Positions 1 to 9,120 of a stretch of DNA of 64,000 bases are shown piece by piece. Numbering within the stretch: position 1 is the stretch's first letter; each line of letters opens with the position of its first letter. The DNA lies in contig CBDANB010000005.1 of NCBI GenBank assembly GCA_965197395.1, positions 124,001-188,000 of the forward strand, given 5' to 3'. The position numbers and the translations under genes are program-made. The stretch comes from CAZYFH01 sp965197395 (GTDB lineage: Bacteria > Acidobacteriota > Vicinamibacteria > Vicinamibacterales > UBA8438). The notes beneath the pieces are model-generated. The model did not search any database. It saw nothing but the letters and a program-made list of their open reading frames with translations, and was not told the origin of the DNA.

Positions 1-1918
1 CGCGCACCACAGGCGACGTCCGATTGGCATGGGAGGTCACTATCATGACGCTGCCCTTCCCCAGGATCCCGAACCGTCGCTCGTCGGTCAACGTCACGCG
101 CCGCAGATGGCTGCCGTAAACGTTCGGAATGCCATAATGCATGGCGAGGCGCTCGTTCAGGTACGTCTCGTTGGCCCTGAGCAGATCCAACACGCTCCGA
201 TCGTCGCGCAACTGGCTCTCGAAGAACAGCTCGATTTCGCGAGCCAGGGCCTCCTTCAAGTTGGCGTTCATGGGGAAGAGGCTCGGGTCGGGCTGCAGTT
301 CGCGGACGCGGCGTGTCCCCAGCCACTGGCCAGCAAAATCGGCCGCCATCCGCGCGGCGCGGGGATCGGCGAGCATCCGGCGCGTCTCGGCCGCCAAGAC
401 CGCCGGCTCACTGAGCCGGCCGCGCTCGGCGACGGTGAGCAGCGCCTCGTCGGGGAGGCTGTTCCAGAGGAAGAACGACAACCGGGACGCCAACTCGACA
501 TCGCTCACGCGAAAGACCGTGTTCGGCGTGGCTCCGTCAGGACCACGCTCGATGCGAAACAGGAACTGGGGCGAGATCAACAGGCGTTCCAGGGCGGCTT
601 GAATGCCCGCGTCAAAGCTCCCGCCGCGCCGCCCCTCCTCGTAGAAGGGCATCAGCGCCTCGACGTCGGAGGCGCTGACGGGCCGCCGGAACCCGCGCCG
701 CGCCAGCCGCGTGAGAATCTGCCGTGCGCAGGCCGGCTCGTCGGTCGACGCGGTCGGCCGACAGAGAAAGATACGCCGCCAGCTCTCGTTGTCCTCGGGC
801 GTGGTGGCGTTGAACGGGCCCGACACCGTGATGGACTCGATGCGGCCCGACGCGCCGCGTCGCACCGGTCCCGGATCCCCCATCACCCCGCCCCGCAACC
901 CCTCGGCGTACCCGGGCCGAATATTCAGGAGGGTCACGCCCACCGGGCGGGTGCCTGCCTTCGCCGCGAAACGAACCACGAGGTCCTCGACCTGTTCGCT
1001 CGCGATCGCGGCCGCCTCGGCGGCGGTCGCCGCCGCGGCGGCAGATCGTCGGCCCCGCACCGGCTCGAGTGACCACTGCTTGACGGTCGCGCCGTCCACG
1101 GTGACGAGGATTTCGCTCTGCGGCCGGGAGTAGAAGTCGCCCGAGCTCATGCCCGGCAGCAGGACGCGAACGGTGTACTCGCCGTCGAGCGGGAAGGTAT
1201 GCCGGACGGCCATGCCGCCGTTGGTCCCGAACGGCAGGTCCTCACTCATGCGCTCGTCCTGCCTGACCGTTTGCCCGATCCGATACGTCTCGGTGGTCGG
1301 CCGAATGGTCGGATCGCCCACGGCGACGCGCGCGATCTTGACGGCGGCGGAGATGTAGCGGTCGAGCAGCGATGGCGTGACGGACAGCCCGCGGCTGTTG
1401 TCGAATCCATAGGCGGACTCGTCCGGCGGCAGCAGCCCCGGTCCGTCGACGTCCACGCCGAGCAGGTCGCGCACCGCGTTGACGTACTGGAGGCGATTGA
1501 GCCGATGGAAGGTGGGTGGCCCGGGATTGGGCGACGCGGCCGCGGCACGATCGAGCGCGCGCTCCACCGCGGACGCAAAGCGGTCGAGCACCGGCGGTTC
1601 AGGCCGGGGCGCCGGCACCTTCGGCATCGCGCCGATGCGAATCTTCCACGCAATCTTTTCCCACAGCTCGGGGTCCTCGGCAATCCGGTCCACGTCGACG
1701 TGCTCGAGCGTCAGGCCGCCGGTCTCGAGCGTGTCGCTATGGCACCTGACGCAATACCGCGTCAGGAGCTCGGGATCGGGCGTCTGGACGGCGGTCGCGG
1801 TCGCGGCGGTCGCCTGAGGCTCAGCCGCAGGAGCCGGGGAGGCGGCGAACGCCACCCCGTGACCGGCCATCAGGAGGAGCGTCGCACACGCCGCCGTCCG
1901 GTGTCGCCTCCAGATCAT
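1..1918 (-). CDS. DUF1587/DUF1592-type secreted heme protein, 3' end outside window
   Basis: The minus-strand frame opens at ATG 1918 and stays open to base 1, so the C-terminus lies outside the window. An N-terminal signal segment is followed by a c-type heme motif (CVRCH), a DUF1587 region (HRLNRLQYVNAVRDLLG), a DUF1595 region, a DUF1592 region (VELASRLSFFLWNSLPDE) and the start of DUF1588 (TSHANRTSPVVR). This is the domain order of planctomycete/acidobacterial PSCyt proteins, periplasmic and of unknown function. The start overlaps the stop of the upstream cytochrome gene by 4 bp (ATGA), so the two are probably translationally coupled. A paralogue lies at 57046-59568. A DUF1552 partner, common next to this family, would be expected just outside the window. 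Confidence 0.88.
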   Translation of the reverse strand, partial: MIWRRHRTAACATLLLMAGHGVAFAASPAPAAEPQATAATATAVQTPDPELLTRYCVRCHSDTLETGGLTLEHVDVDRIAEDPELWEKIAWKIRIGAMPKVPAPRPEPPVLDRFASAVERALDRAAAASPNPGPPTFHRLNRLQYVNAVRDLLGVDVDGPGLLPPDESAYGFDNSRGLSVTPSLLDRYISAAVKIARVAVGDPTIRPTTETYRIGQTVRQDERMSEDLPFGTNGGMAVRHTFPLDGEYTVRVLLPGMSSGDFYSRPQSEILVTVDGATVKQWSLEPVRGRRSAAAAATAAEAAAIASEQVEDLVVRFAAKAGTRPVGVTLLNIRPGYAEGLRGGVMGDPGPVRRGASGRIESITVSGPFNATTPEDNESWRRIFLCRPTASTDEPACARQILTRLARRGFRRPVSASDVEALMPFYEEGRRGGSFDAGIQAALERLLISPQFLFRIERGPDGATPNTVFRVSDVELASRLSFFLWNSLPDEALLTVAERGRLSEPAVLAAETRRMLADPRAARMAADFAGQWLGTRRVRELQPDPSLFPMNANLKEALAREIELFFESQLRDDRSVLDLLRANETYLNERLAMHYGIPNVYGSHLRRVTLTDERRFGILGKGSVMIVTSHANRTSPVVR

Positions 1919-2409
1919 TTGTGCCCCTCGGCGCCCCTCTCGGGCCGGCCTTGCCCGGGGTGCTCGCTGATGATGCCCGGCTTGATGTCATACGTACCGG
2001 TCGGATGCTGCACGCGGAACTCGGCGTGGCAGGCCTCACACGCGGCGCTCGCCTCCTGCGCCGCCGCCTGCACGCGGGCCGAATCGATGGGAGCCTCAGA
2101 CAACCGGTCGTCGAGCACGTCCAACGCCGCGGTCGCCGCCGTGACCATCTTCGCCGCGTCGCCGCGTGCGTGCCGCGTCCAGAACGTCCAGCTCCGCGCG
2201 AGATACTCGCGAGCCACGATGAGCCTGACCTTGGCCGTCTCGTAGTCCTCGGCCGCGATCATTGACGTCGTGGCCTCGAAATACGTGCCCACGGTCTGTT
2301 CGACGACCTGAAGCTCCTCGGCCGTAAAGACCTTCTGCGTCGCGACGGTGGTGGACGCGCTCACCGCGAGGAGGCCGGCCAGCAGAGCACTCCGACGAGC
2401 GCCAGTCAT
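1915..2409 (-). CDS. Cytochrome c'-like (class II) secreted protein
   Basis: 164 residues. A signal peptide (about residues 1-24) precedes a mostly helical sequence with a C-terminal heme motif, CEACHAEFR, near residue 134. A CxxCH close to the C-terminus followed by an aromatic and a basic residue is the hallmark of cytochrome c'/c-556 (Cytochrom_C_2). It is probably a periplasmic monoheme electron carrier or gas-binding protein. It lies between an ankyrin gene and a DUF1592 gene on the same strand and shares an ATGA overlap with the latter, so a common transcript is likely. The electron partner is unknown; the downstream protein has its own c-type heme motif and is a plausible one. Confidence 0.8.
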   Translation of the reverse strand: MTGARRSALLAGLLAVSASTTVATQKVFTAEELQVVEQTVGTYFEATTSMIAAEDYETAKVRLIVAREYLARSWTFWTRHARGDAAKMVTAATAALDVLDDRLSEAPIDSARVQAAAQEASAACEACHAEFRVQHPTGTYDIKPGIISEHPGQGRPERGAEGHK

Positions 2410-2429
2410 GCCATCCAGTCCTCGCGCCC

Positions 2430-3986
2430 TCAGGGCTCCCGCGTCGTCTCCCCCGCTGCGCGGGCCAACTCACGTTCCTGCAGGTTGGCGGCGACGCCCA
2501 GCCGCGGGTTCGCGCCAAGCTGCCGCAACAACTCGGCGGCCTTCGGCCACCGATAAAAATCGGTGGAGTTGCGGGCCCAATTGGCGAGCCGGTAGGGCGT
2601 CCGTCCGCGATAGTCGCGCACGTCCATCTTGGCGCCGTGCTCGACGAGGTACGCGATGATGTCGACCGACCCCTTGTACGCGGCCCCATGCAGGGGTGTG
2701 AATCCCGCCGCGTTGGCGGCGTTGACGTCGGCGCCGACCTCCTCCACCAGGAACGTGACCACGTCCAGCATGCGCTGCCGCGCGGCATCATCCGGGGGGG
2801 AGTAGCCCCACCCGATCCCGGAGGACGCCATCAGCGGGGTGGTCCCGTCCTCGGTCATCAGGCTCGGGTCGGCGCCAGAGGCCAACAGGATCCGCATCAG
2901 CTCAGGGTTGGCGTTGCTGCAATCCGCGGCCAGGTAGAACGGCGTGGCGCCAACGCGATTCGTCCCCCATCCATACGCTTCGAACGCCCCGTGCTTCCCT
3001 TCTCCGCCAAACCCCATGATGCCTGGGGCCGTCTGTCGCGTGTTGGGGTCCGCCCCGTGCGCGAGCAAGACCTTCACGAGCTCCACACGTCCCGTCAGGC
3101 CGGACCCATCATCGCCGCCGCCGCCGGCCTCGTTGTTCTGGCCGACGCCGTACACCGCATGGTGCAACGCGCTCATGCCCGCGGCACTCTGATTGGGATT
3201 CGCGCCCTGCTCCAGGAGGTACAACGCCACGGGGGCGTGGTTGTTGGCAATCGCGAGGGGCAGCGGGGTGATGCGGCCGGCGCCAAGGTGATAGCCAGTG
3301 CCGCCGTCGAACGCGGGCATCACCGGCGTCGCCGCATTGACGTCCGCCCCAGCCTCGACCAACGTCGTCACGACGTCGAGATCGCCGGCCCGCACGGCGA
3401 ACATCAAGGCCGTAAACCCGCCCGTGGACACCGCCGTGACCGACGCGCCCCGCTCGAGCAGCAACGCGACGCTCGACACGTGGCCCTCGCTGGCCGCCCA
3501 CATGAGCGGTGTCTGCCCCGTCCCGGTCGCTCTCGCCTCGACATCGGCGCCATGCTCGAGGAGCGCTCGGACCACGTCGGCATGGCCAGATTGGGCGGCG
3601 TGCAACAACGGGGTGACGCCACCGACCGCCGCCACGTTGACCGTCGCGCCCGCCCTCAGCAGAAGACCGACGATCGCCGGGTTGCCGTTTTCACAGGCGA
3701 GCGACAGCGCGCTGACGCCGGTGTGGGTGACCGCATCGACGTCAGCGCCCGCTTCGATCAGCAGCGCCGCGGTCGCAGAGTCGTTCCAGTGAGCCGCCCA
3801 GTGCAACGCCGTCGTCCCGTCGGCCCGGGGCGCGTTGACATCAACGCGCTGCCGCACCAGGTCGGCCACGATCGACCACTGTTGGGCTTTGGCGAAGTCG
3901 GCCACTGCGTCGCCAGCGGCATGGACGGAGATTCCGAGCACGCCGGCCGCGAGGACAACCCCTACCAGGCGAATGGTGACCCGCAT
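2430..3986 (-). CDS. Secreted ankyrin-repeat protein
   Basis: 518 residues. A signal peptide (about 1-24, hydrophobic core VGVVLAAGVLGISVHA) is followed by roughly ten ankyrin repeats with the usual G-TPLH-A and LL--GAD signatures, from about residue 30 to 500. It is probably periplasmic and acts in protein-protein contacts; no enzymatic domain is visible. It is the first gene of the minus-strand cluster, 20 bp upstream of the cytochrome c'-like gene. The cluster mirrors the right end of the window, where a DUF1592/DUF1552 pair is followed by a similar secreted ankyrin protein (61066-62505). The association of ankyrin and PSCyt genes is therefore seen twice. Confidence 0.9.
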   Translation of the reverse strand: MRVTIRLVGVVLAAGVLGISVHAAGDAVADFAKAQQWSIVADLVRQRVDVNAPRADGTTALHWAAHWNDSATAALLIEAGADVDAVTHTGVSALSLACENGNPAIVGLLLRAGATVNVAAVGGVTPLLHAAQSGHADVVRALLEHGADVEARATGTGQTPLMWAASEGHVSSVALLLERGASVTAVSTGGFTALMFAVRAGDLDVVTTLVEAGADVNAATPVMPAFDGGTGYHLGAGRITPLPLAIANNHAPVALYLLEQGANPNQSAAGMSALHHAVYGVGQNNEAGGGGDDGSGLTGRVELVKVLLAHGADPNTRQTAPGIMGFGGEGKHGAFEAYGWGTNRVGATPFYLAADCSNANPELMRILLASGADPSLMTEDGTTPLMASSGIGWGYSPPDDAARQRMLDVVTFLVEEVGADVNAANAAGFTPLHGAAYKGSVDIIAYLVEHGAKMDVRDYRGRTPYRLANWARNSTDFYRWPKAAELLRQLGANPRLGVAANLQERELARAAGETTREP

Positions 3987-4405
3987 GCTGTTTCCCCCGA
4001 GTCGACGCGCGCCCCAACCCCAAGGCCGGCGACCGACGCACCGCGCCCTTCATGTGCGGTCGCCCGCCCTCGGTCTCATTGTTATACCTTTAAGTTCCAT
4101 ATATGACACATTAAAAATTCGTTACACCAAATAGATGGATCTAATATCTTGGATAGTCTCGCCAACCAGGTCTCTCTGCTCACCGAACGACCCGAGCTAC
4201 CTCCACGGACATTCTGCACTTTCCCGCGCGAGTACTCGCCATCACGGCAGGAGCGGCTCATGGGCAGCAACCCTGATCCGGGCACAATTCGGCCCGCGTA
4301 CTCCTGCGATCGGGCGGTCGGTACCTTCCGGCCGTCGCCTCCGGACGCCCGTTGCAGCCGGTCCCCGTGGAAGGCGGGCAGCACGGGGCGGGCAGCACGG
4401 GGGTG
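3987..4405. other. AT-rich leader plus unassigned sequence
   Basis: No gene found. About 4075-4150 is clearly AT-rich compared with the rest of the window and lies upstream of the minus-strand ankyrin cluster, so it probably holds that promoter. A TATAAC hexamer on the minus strand (near 4085) is a possible -10 box but has no convincing -35. The remainder (4150-4405) is ordinary GC-rich sequence with no recognisable feature. Confidence 0.4.
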
Positions 4406-4690
4406 TCAGGCGGCCGCTTCGACGGCCGGACACGTCGCGCAGGTCGCCGATCGGTTAGCCTCACCGCGTGCCCGTCGGGCAGCGGCCGCGCGTGACGTGA
4501 GGTCTGCCGGCACCGCGTCCCCGGTCCCGAAATACATCTCGTCAGGCGTCTGACCGCGAAACGCCGAATGGGGCAGCACGCGGTTGTGTTCGTCGACGTA
4601 GAACTCGACCAGTCGGCGAATCGCGGCGACGCTGTCCAGCGAGTGGAGGAAGAGCCATTGATGTTTGAGGCACCGCCAGACCGCTGTCGT
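4406..4690 (-). pseudogene. C-terminal fragment of an integrase-core transposase
   Basis: The last 80-90 residues of the frame opening at 5092 match the C-terminal part of rve-type transposases (LKHQWLFLHSLDS, VDEHNRVLPHSAFRGQTPDE). The N-terminal catalytic part is absent. The fragment is joined in frame to the remains of a kinase propeller, so the reading frame is a chimera made by rearrangement. It ends in an Ala-rich tail with two Cys residues. No inverted repeats were found around it. Confidence 0.7.
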
Positions 4691-5526
4691 GCCGGCCGTG
4701 GGCATCGAGTCGCCTCGCCCGGACCAGTGCGATCGCGAACGGACCGACGACCTGTCCGCCACGTTCAGGAACGGGCGGACGTAGACCTCGAACTGCCCGG
4801 CTTCGTCGGATACGTACGCCATCCAACGGCCATCGGGGGACACCGCGGCGAACACCTCCGCGACGTCCGTGGCCAAGAGTGCTTCAGCCGGTCGTTCCGC
4901 ATCGAGCGAGAACAGCGTGAGGTCTCCCCCCATTCGCCCGAGCTCCATCAGCACGAGTGACTGCCCATCGGCCGACCAGGACATCGGCGCTTGGTTCCTC
5001 TCACTCATCGTCAACGGTTCGGCTTGGCCGGTACCGTCGGCCGCCTTGGCGTACACGTTCCCCACCACTCCGTCGCGGGTGGAGCTGAACACGACCCGTC
5101 GCCCGTCTGGACTCCGAGGGGAAAGATGTCCGGTCCGGGATCGAACGTCAGCGGACTCGGCGTGTCCCGCTCGAGATCGTAGACCAGCACGTCGGACGTC
5201 CCGCCACCCTCCACGACCACGACGACAAAGCGTCCGTCGGGGGAGATCCGCGGGGACGCGGACGGCGCTGGGGGCGCTGGCACCGGCTCCTCACGCCCGT
5301 CCCGGTCGACCCAGACCAGAGTGCGGGTGTTCCCGGCCGCGGCCGTGCCGGCCACGTAGACGAGCGAGCCGTTCGCCGACACGCTGAAGTCCGCCACGCC
5401 ACTCAGCTTCGTCAGCACCTCATCCACGACCGCCACCGGGCCCCCCGCCACCTCGAGGCGGTCAAGAATCTCTGCGGAAGTACTAAGGAAAACGCCGATG
5501 CGAGGTCGGAAGCGACGAGAACTCAA
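4691..5526 (-). pseudogene. TolB/PD40 propeller fragment of a Ser/Thr kinase
   Basis: Two overlapping minus-strand frames carry propeller blades typical of the C-terminal half of acidobacterial Ser/Thr kinases: ISPDGRFVVVV and LVWVDRDGREE in the first, SPDGRWMAYVSDEAGQFE in the second. The frame changes near 5118, where the expected SPDGRRVVFSSTRDG runs from one frame to the other. The kinase domain is missing upstream, and a transposase tail replaces the last blades downstream. It is a remnant; the complete gene at 28229-30871 shows the intact architecture. Confidence 0.75.
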
Positions 5527-5577
5527 AACCCCGTGGAGCTTACGCTCCGTGCGGGTTCGACCCTCAACTCCGGCACC
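5521..5577 (+). other. 3' half of a tRNA-Leu (anticodon CAA), probable attachment-site scar
   Basis: From the anticodon loop (CTCAAAA) onward the sequence follows a leucine tRNA: long variable arm GGAGC-TTAC-GCTCC, T-loop GGGTTCGACC, and acceptor end CTCCGGC-ACC. The 5' half (5494-5520) pairs poorly, and the T-stem is degenerate, so this is not a working tRNA. A 3' fragment beginning at the anticodon loop is what tyrosine-recombinase integration or excision leaves behind. Compare the complete tRNA-Leu at 56607-56692, which lies beside a broken integrase in the same orientation. Confidence 0.6.
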
Positions 5578-5684
5578 GCTTTCATTGGGATTTCTGGCTT
5601 AATCGGTTTACTGAGCCATGCTAGTTTTCGGTAACTTGCGACTCCACTTAACGCGGAGTCTCAGTTCTCTCCTGCGGCCAGCGC

Positions 5685-6638
5685 TCAGGGTGTCGGAAGC
5701 CATCTGGTAGCTTCGTGCTCCCGTCCCCGAGCGCAGAATCGAGTCGCCACTGCTCTGTTTAGGACCCCGCTGAGGTCCGCCCCGCTGAGGTGCGCCCCGC
5801 TGAAGTCCGCCCCGGCGAAGGTCGCCCCAGAGAGGTCGGCCCCACAGAGGTTCGCTCCGTGGAGGAATGCCCCGCCGAGGTCGGCCCTGGAGAGGTGCGC
5901 CCCGCGGAAGTCCGCCCGGTTGAGGTTCGCCCCGCTGAGATCCGCCGCACGGAGGTGCGCCCCGCGGAGGTGCACCCCGCGGAGGTCCGCCCCGCTGGCG
6001 TGCGCCCCGATGAGGTTCGCCCGGCTGAGGTCCGCCCCGCGGAGGTCCGTCCCCCTGAGGTCCGCCCCTTGGAGGTCCGCCGGGCTGAGGTCCGCCCCGC
6101 TGAGGTCCGCCTCGCGGAGGTGCGCCTGGATGAGCTTCGCCTGGCTGAGGTTGGCCCCGCGGAGTTGTGCCCTGATGAAGTGCGCTCCGCGGAGGTACGC
6201 CCCGCGGAGGTTCGCCCCGCGGAGGTCCGCCTCGTTGAGGTCCGCCTCGCGGAGGTCCGCTTTCGCAAGATACATTCTCCCCGGCGCGCGGTTACCTCCT
6301 CCCAACTTAGCGAGCCGGATCAGGATGCCTGCCGACCTAGCTGACGCTTCCTCCGTCTCCAGTCGACGATAGTCTTCAAGCTCCTCAACATATCGTTCGA
6401 TCTGATCCCTCTTGGCTCTCCGAACATTGACCCACACGATCACAAAGCCGAAGAGAACGGCGTCGAAGAGCAGCCCCCACGCCTCGACCATCACGTCACC
6501 TAGCGCCACCGGGGCAGAAGCCTGGTACACGAGCAACCCCAGCAGGACAGCCGCTGCGAGCCCGCCACCGACTGCGATCTCCGGGTGGCGGAACTCCTTC
6601 ACGAATCCGCGAAACGGACGACGCTCTCGCTCGGGCAT
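5685..6638 (-). CDS. Membrane-anchored pentapeptide-repeat protein
   Basis: 317 residues from ATG 6638; the frame is open further upstream, but that part lacks protein character. Two hydrophobic segments near residues 25-45 and 55-75 (AVGGGLAAAVLLGLLVYQA; LLFDAVLFGFVIVWV) are followed by a short charged coiled segment (RAKRDQIERYVEELEDYRRLE). About 35 A(D/N)LXX repeats then form a right-handed quadrilateral helix, ending in a Cys-containing tail. The repeats are probably cytoplasmic, held at the membrane. Pentapeptide proteins can act as DNA mimics or scaffolds, but nothing here selects one role. No operon partner is evident. Confidence 0.88.
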   Translation of the reverse strand: MPERERRPFRGFVKEFRHPEIAVGGGLAAAVLLGLLVYQASAPVALGDVMVEAWGLLFDAVLFGFVIVWVNVRRAKRDQIERYVEELEDYRRLETEEASARSAGILIRLAKLGGGNRAPGRMYLAKADLREADLNEADLRGANLRGAYLRGAHFIRAQLRGANLSQAKLIQAHLREADLSGADLSPADLQGADLRGTDLRGADLSRANLIGAHASGADLRGVHLRGAHLRAADLSGANLNRADFRGAHLSRADLGGAFLHGANLCGADLSGATFAGADFSGAHLSGADLSGVLNRAVATRFCARGREHEATRWLPTP

Positions 6639-7079
6639 TTCAGCGGCCTCTCTCTCCGGGTGTCGGAGGTGTGTGTTGGAGCTCTGACGGACGGTGCAGG
6701 GTATCACCAGCGGGTGGGCGCCAGCCCCGGCGGCTGCCGGTGGGCCAACATCAAGCGGCTGTATCGGACAGGTGAGCTCCCGCCATTGCGAGACGCTCGA
6801 CGATGACAGGACCATCAAAGAAGGAGGCGCGTGTACCGGCAGCGGATGCCGGCAGAATGGAACCCGCGGGGTGCTGGTAGTGGGCGGAATGACATGGAGC
6901 TCGTAGATCCCGGCCGCCCAAACGAAGCCGAGGAAAGCACCGGGGTCGAGGAGACCGCGGTCCCGTCAACCCCTTCCTTCAGTGACCGTCGAGGCGATCG
7001 CTCCAGACGGGGAGTAACGGGCAAGCGGCGGAAAGCCTACGGAGACGCGGTTGTAGTGTGCGACTGGGCCCGCGCCGGT
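6639..7079. other. Intergenic region, no gene seen
   Basis: 441 bp between two minus-strand genes. Open frames here have no recognisable domain or start signal. The part nearest 6639 presumably contains the promoter of the pentapeptide gene. No hairpin followed by a T-run was seen after the kinase gene. Confidence 0.35.
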
Positions 7080-8774
7080 TCATTCGAGTCGCTGGCGGCG
7101 ACGCTCCTTTCGGGCGGACCTGCGACGGCGCCACGCATCGAGCGCCGTCTCCCCGGGCTCACGCACCTTGACCTCCACGCCGCCCATCAGCGCCAAGCCG
7201 TTGATCTTCAAGATCGGAGCATCCGGGTCGTGGCCAGCCCTGACCTCATCGGAGCACTCGAACCCGCCCATGATGCCGATGCCGTTGGACTCAACCTGCA
7301 GGTCCGGCGGTACGATGATGTTGACGCCTCCCATCATGGCGAACGCTGAGACCTCGGTGACGCCGGGTCCCATGCGAGCCTCGCGGAAATCCAGGTCCAC
7401 GCCACCCATGAACGCGACGCTCCACAGGTGGCGGGGGGGAATCCAGCTCCCCTTTCTGGAAGGACCGCCCATGATGCCAGCAATGACCTGCGTGTCCCTC
7501 ACAAGGCTGGCGTCGGCCGTGTGCCGTCGGGCCCTTGGCGCGGGAGCCGCCGTGGGCGCCACGCGGGATGACCCACTGGTGGTCGCCAGAGGGGGCAGAT
7601 CCGTCACCAGATCCCGTAACTCCAGGACCGTCTCGACCCGGTGTGCAAGGTCCACCCGACGCTCGAACTCGTCGTTGTCGAGGGTTTGGGTTGCGAAGTG
7701 CTGGCACAGGGCGTCGATCGTCCGTTGCCGGGTCTCCTGCAACGGTTTGACTGGCCCGCTCGCACGGACCTGACCGATGATGCCGGGCGCGTCAGGCAGC
7801 CGCGGCGGAGTGCGCTCGGTCGCGGGCCGGATCGGCATCGAGGTCGGCTCCGCCTGCGGGTCGGCTCGCGAAAGGACCGTTGGAGCCGGTTGCGAGGAAC
7901 TCGAGACCGCCGCGTCGATGTCGCGCCTGACGCGCCTGAGGTCGGCGCGTACCTCCGCTGCGTTTTGACACCGCAGCGTGGGGTCCTTCTCAAGAGCGTT
8001 GCCGATGGTCTGGGCGAGCGCGTCCGGCAGCTCGGGGTTGACCCGCGCGGCGGCGGGGGGCATCCGGTTGAGGATGGCGTCGAAGATGACAGCGATCGAG
8101 CTGCCGGCGAACGCCTGCCGTCCGGTGGCCATCTCATAGAGCACGGCCCCGAGCGAGAACAGATCGGTGCGATGGTCCACCTCTTCGCCCCGCGCCTGCT
8201 CCGGTGACATGTACGCCACGGTCCCGACCGTGGTGCCGAGACTCGTCAGGTGGGCGTCGTCGGACGTCTTCGTCACCTCGACCGACGGTTCGGCGACCAC
8301 CACCTTTGCCAACCCGAAGTCGAGAATCTTGGCATGACCACGGGTGGTGACGAAGATGTTCGCCGGCTTGAGGTCGCGGTGAACGATCCCCTTGGCGTGC
8401 GCGGCATCGAGGGCGTCAGCGAGCTGTGCCCCGAGCTCGAGCACGAGGTCGAGGGACAGCGTCCCCCCGGCGATCCGTGCCCGCAAGGTCTCGCCCTCGA
8501 GCAACTCCATCACCAGAAAGTGCTGGTGCCCATGCTCCCCGACATCGTAGACCGTGCAGATGTTGGGATGGTTGAGCGCCGAGGCGGCGCGCGCCTCCCG
8601 CCCGAAGCGGGCGACCAGTTGCTCGTCCCGGGAGAACTTCTCCGGCAGGAGCTTGAGTGCCACCGACCGGCCCAGCCGGGTGTCCTGGGCTTGATAGACC
8701 ACACCCATCCCGCCTTCACCGATCTTTCCGGTGACCTCATACGGACCCAACCGAGTGCCGGGATGAAGGGACAT
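7080..8774 (-). CDS. Ser/Thr protein kinase with DUF1707-like and LiaF-like C-terminal domains
   Basis: 564 residues from ATG 8774 (a TTG lies four codons upstream). The N-terminal Hanks-type kinase has a glycine loop (GEGGMGVVY), catalytic Lys about residue 40 (VALKLLP), HRDLKPAN near 131-138 and DFG near 151. A Pro-rich linker is followed by a DUF1707-like segment (RQRTIDALCQHFA...DNDEFERRV, about 335-385). The C-terminal 120 residues contain three MGG-centred beta blocks (MGGVDLDF, MMGGVNIIVPP, LMGGVEVKV), as in the DUF2154/LiaF C-terminal domain of cell-envelope stress sensors. No membrane segment is visible. DUF1707 with a LiaF-like domain is known in small actinobacterial proteins; covalent fusion to a kinase is unusual. 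All catalytic motifs are present. Confidence 0.9.
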   Translation of the reverse strand: MSLHPGTRLGPYEVTGKIGEGGMGVVYQAQDTRLGRSVALKLLPEKFSRDEQLVARFGREARAASALNHPNICTVYDVGEHGHQHFLVMELLEGETLRARIAGGTLSLDLVLELGAQLADALDAAHAKGIVHRDLKPANIFVTTRGHAKILDFGLAKVVVAEPSVEVTKTSDDAHLTSLGTTVGTVAYMSPEQARGEEVDHRTDLFSLGAVLYEMATGRQAFAGSSIAVIFDAILNRMPPAAARVNPELPDALAQTIGNALEKDPTLRCQNAAEVRADLRRVRRDIDAAVSSSSQPAPTVLSRADPQAEPTSMPIRPATERTPPRLPDAPGIIGQVRASGPVKPLQETRQRTIDALCQHFATQTLDNDEFERRVDLAHRVETVLELRDLVTDLPPLATTSGSSRVAPTAAPAPRARRHTADASLVRDTQVIAGIMGGPSRKGSWIPPRHLWSVAFMGGVDLDFREARMGPGVTEVSAFAMMGGVNIIVPPDLQVESNGIGIMGGFECSDEVRAGHDPDAPILKINGLALMGGVEVKVREPGETALDAWRRRRSARKERRRQRLE

Positions 8775-8921
8775 TGTGGGTTGCAAACTGCCCGATTATA
8801 CCGGGGCGGTAGCGGGGCGGTGGATGGGATTTGGAGGGCCGCGCGGCTAAGATGAGAGTGCCTGCCAGGACACGGGACTGTCCCTACGTAAGCTTCCCCG
8901 TCAAGTAGACACTGCGAAGGG

Positions 8922-9120
8922 GGACTGCACCGGCGTGTTGAGCCTCGGCAGAAACGTCAAGGGCGGCACCCGGCCGAGGCTGTCGTGCGGCCGCTCCTGG
9001 TTGTAGACGACGAGCCAGCGACAGCCTCACCATCTGACAGGCGCGCCGGGGCTTGCAGCTGGTGCTCATCCACCAACACCTCGATCGCCTGTCGTTTCGC
9101 GGACGGCGTTACAGTTTGCG
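8922..9120 (-). pseudogene. IS3 orfB remnant, catalytic core deleted
   Basis: Just after orfA, the start of OrfB can be read (TPSAKRQAIEVLVDEHQL). In another frame it is followed directly by the very C-terminus (YNQERPHDSLGRVPPLTF). The DDE core, about 200 residues, is missing. This deletion defines the shortened element. Confidence 0.75.

Noticed and set aside
29..1072. A 347-codon plus-strand frame at the left edge
   Set aside because: It is antisense to the DUF1592 protein, which has heme and DUF motifs throughout on the minus strand.
5650..5670. Rho-independent terminator after the pentapeptide gene (GACTCC/GGAGTC stem)
   Set aside because: The stem is short, has a 9-nt loop and no T-run on either strand.
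5759..6372. Highly repetitive frames and DNA that could suggest a CRISPR or tandem-repeat array
   Set aside because: The 15-bp periodicity is the DNA image of A(D/N)LXX pentapeptides in the minus-strand gene; there are no constant repeats with unique spacers.
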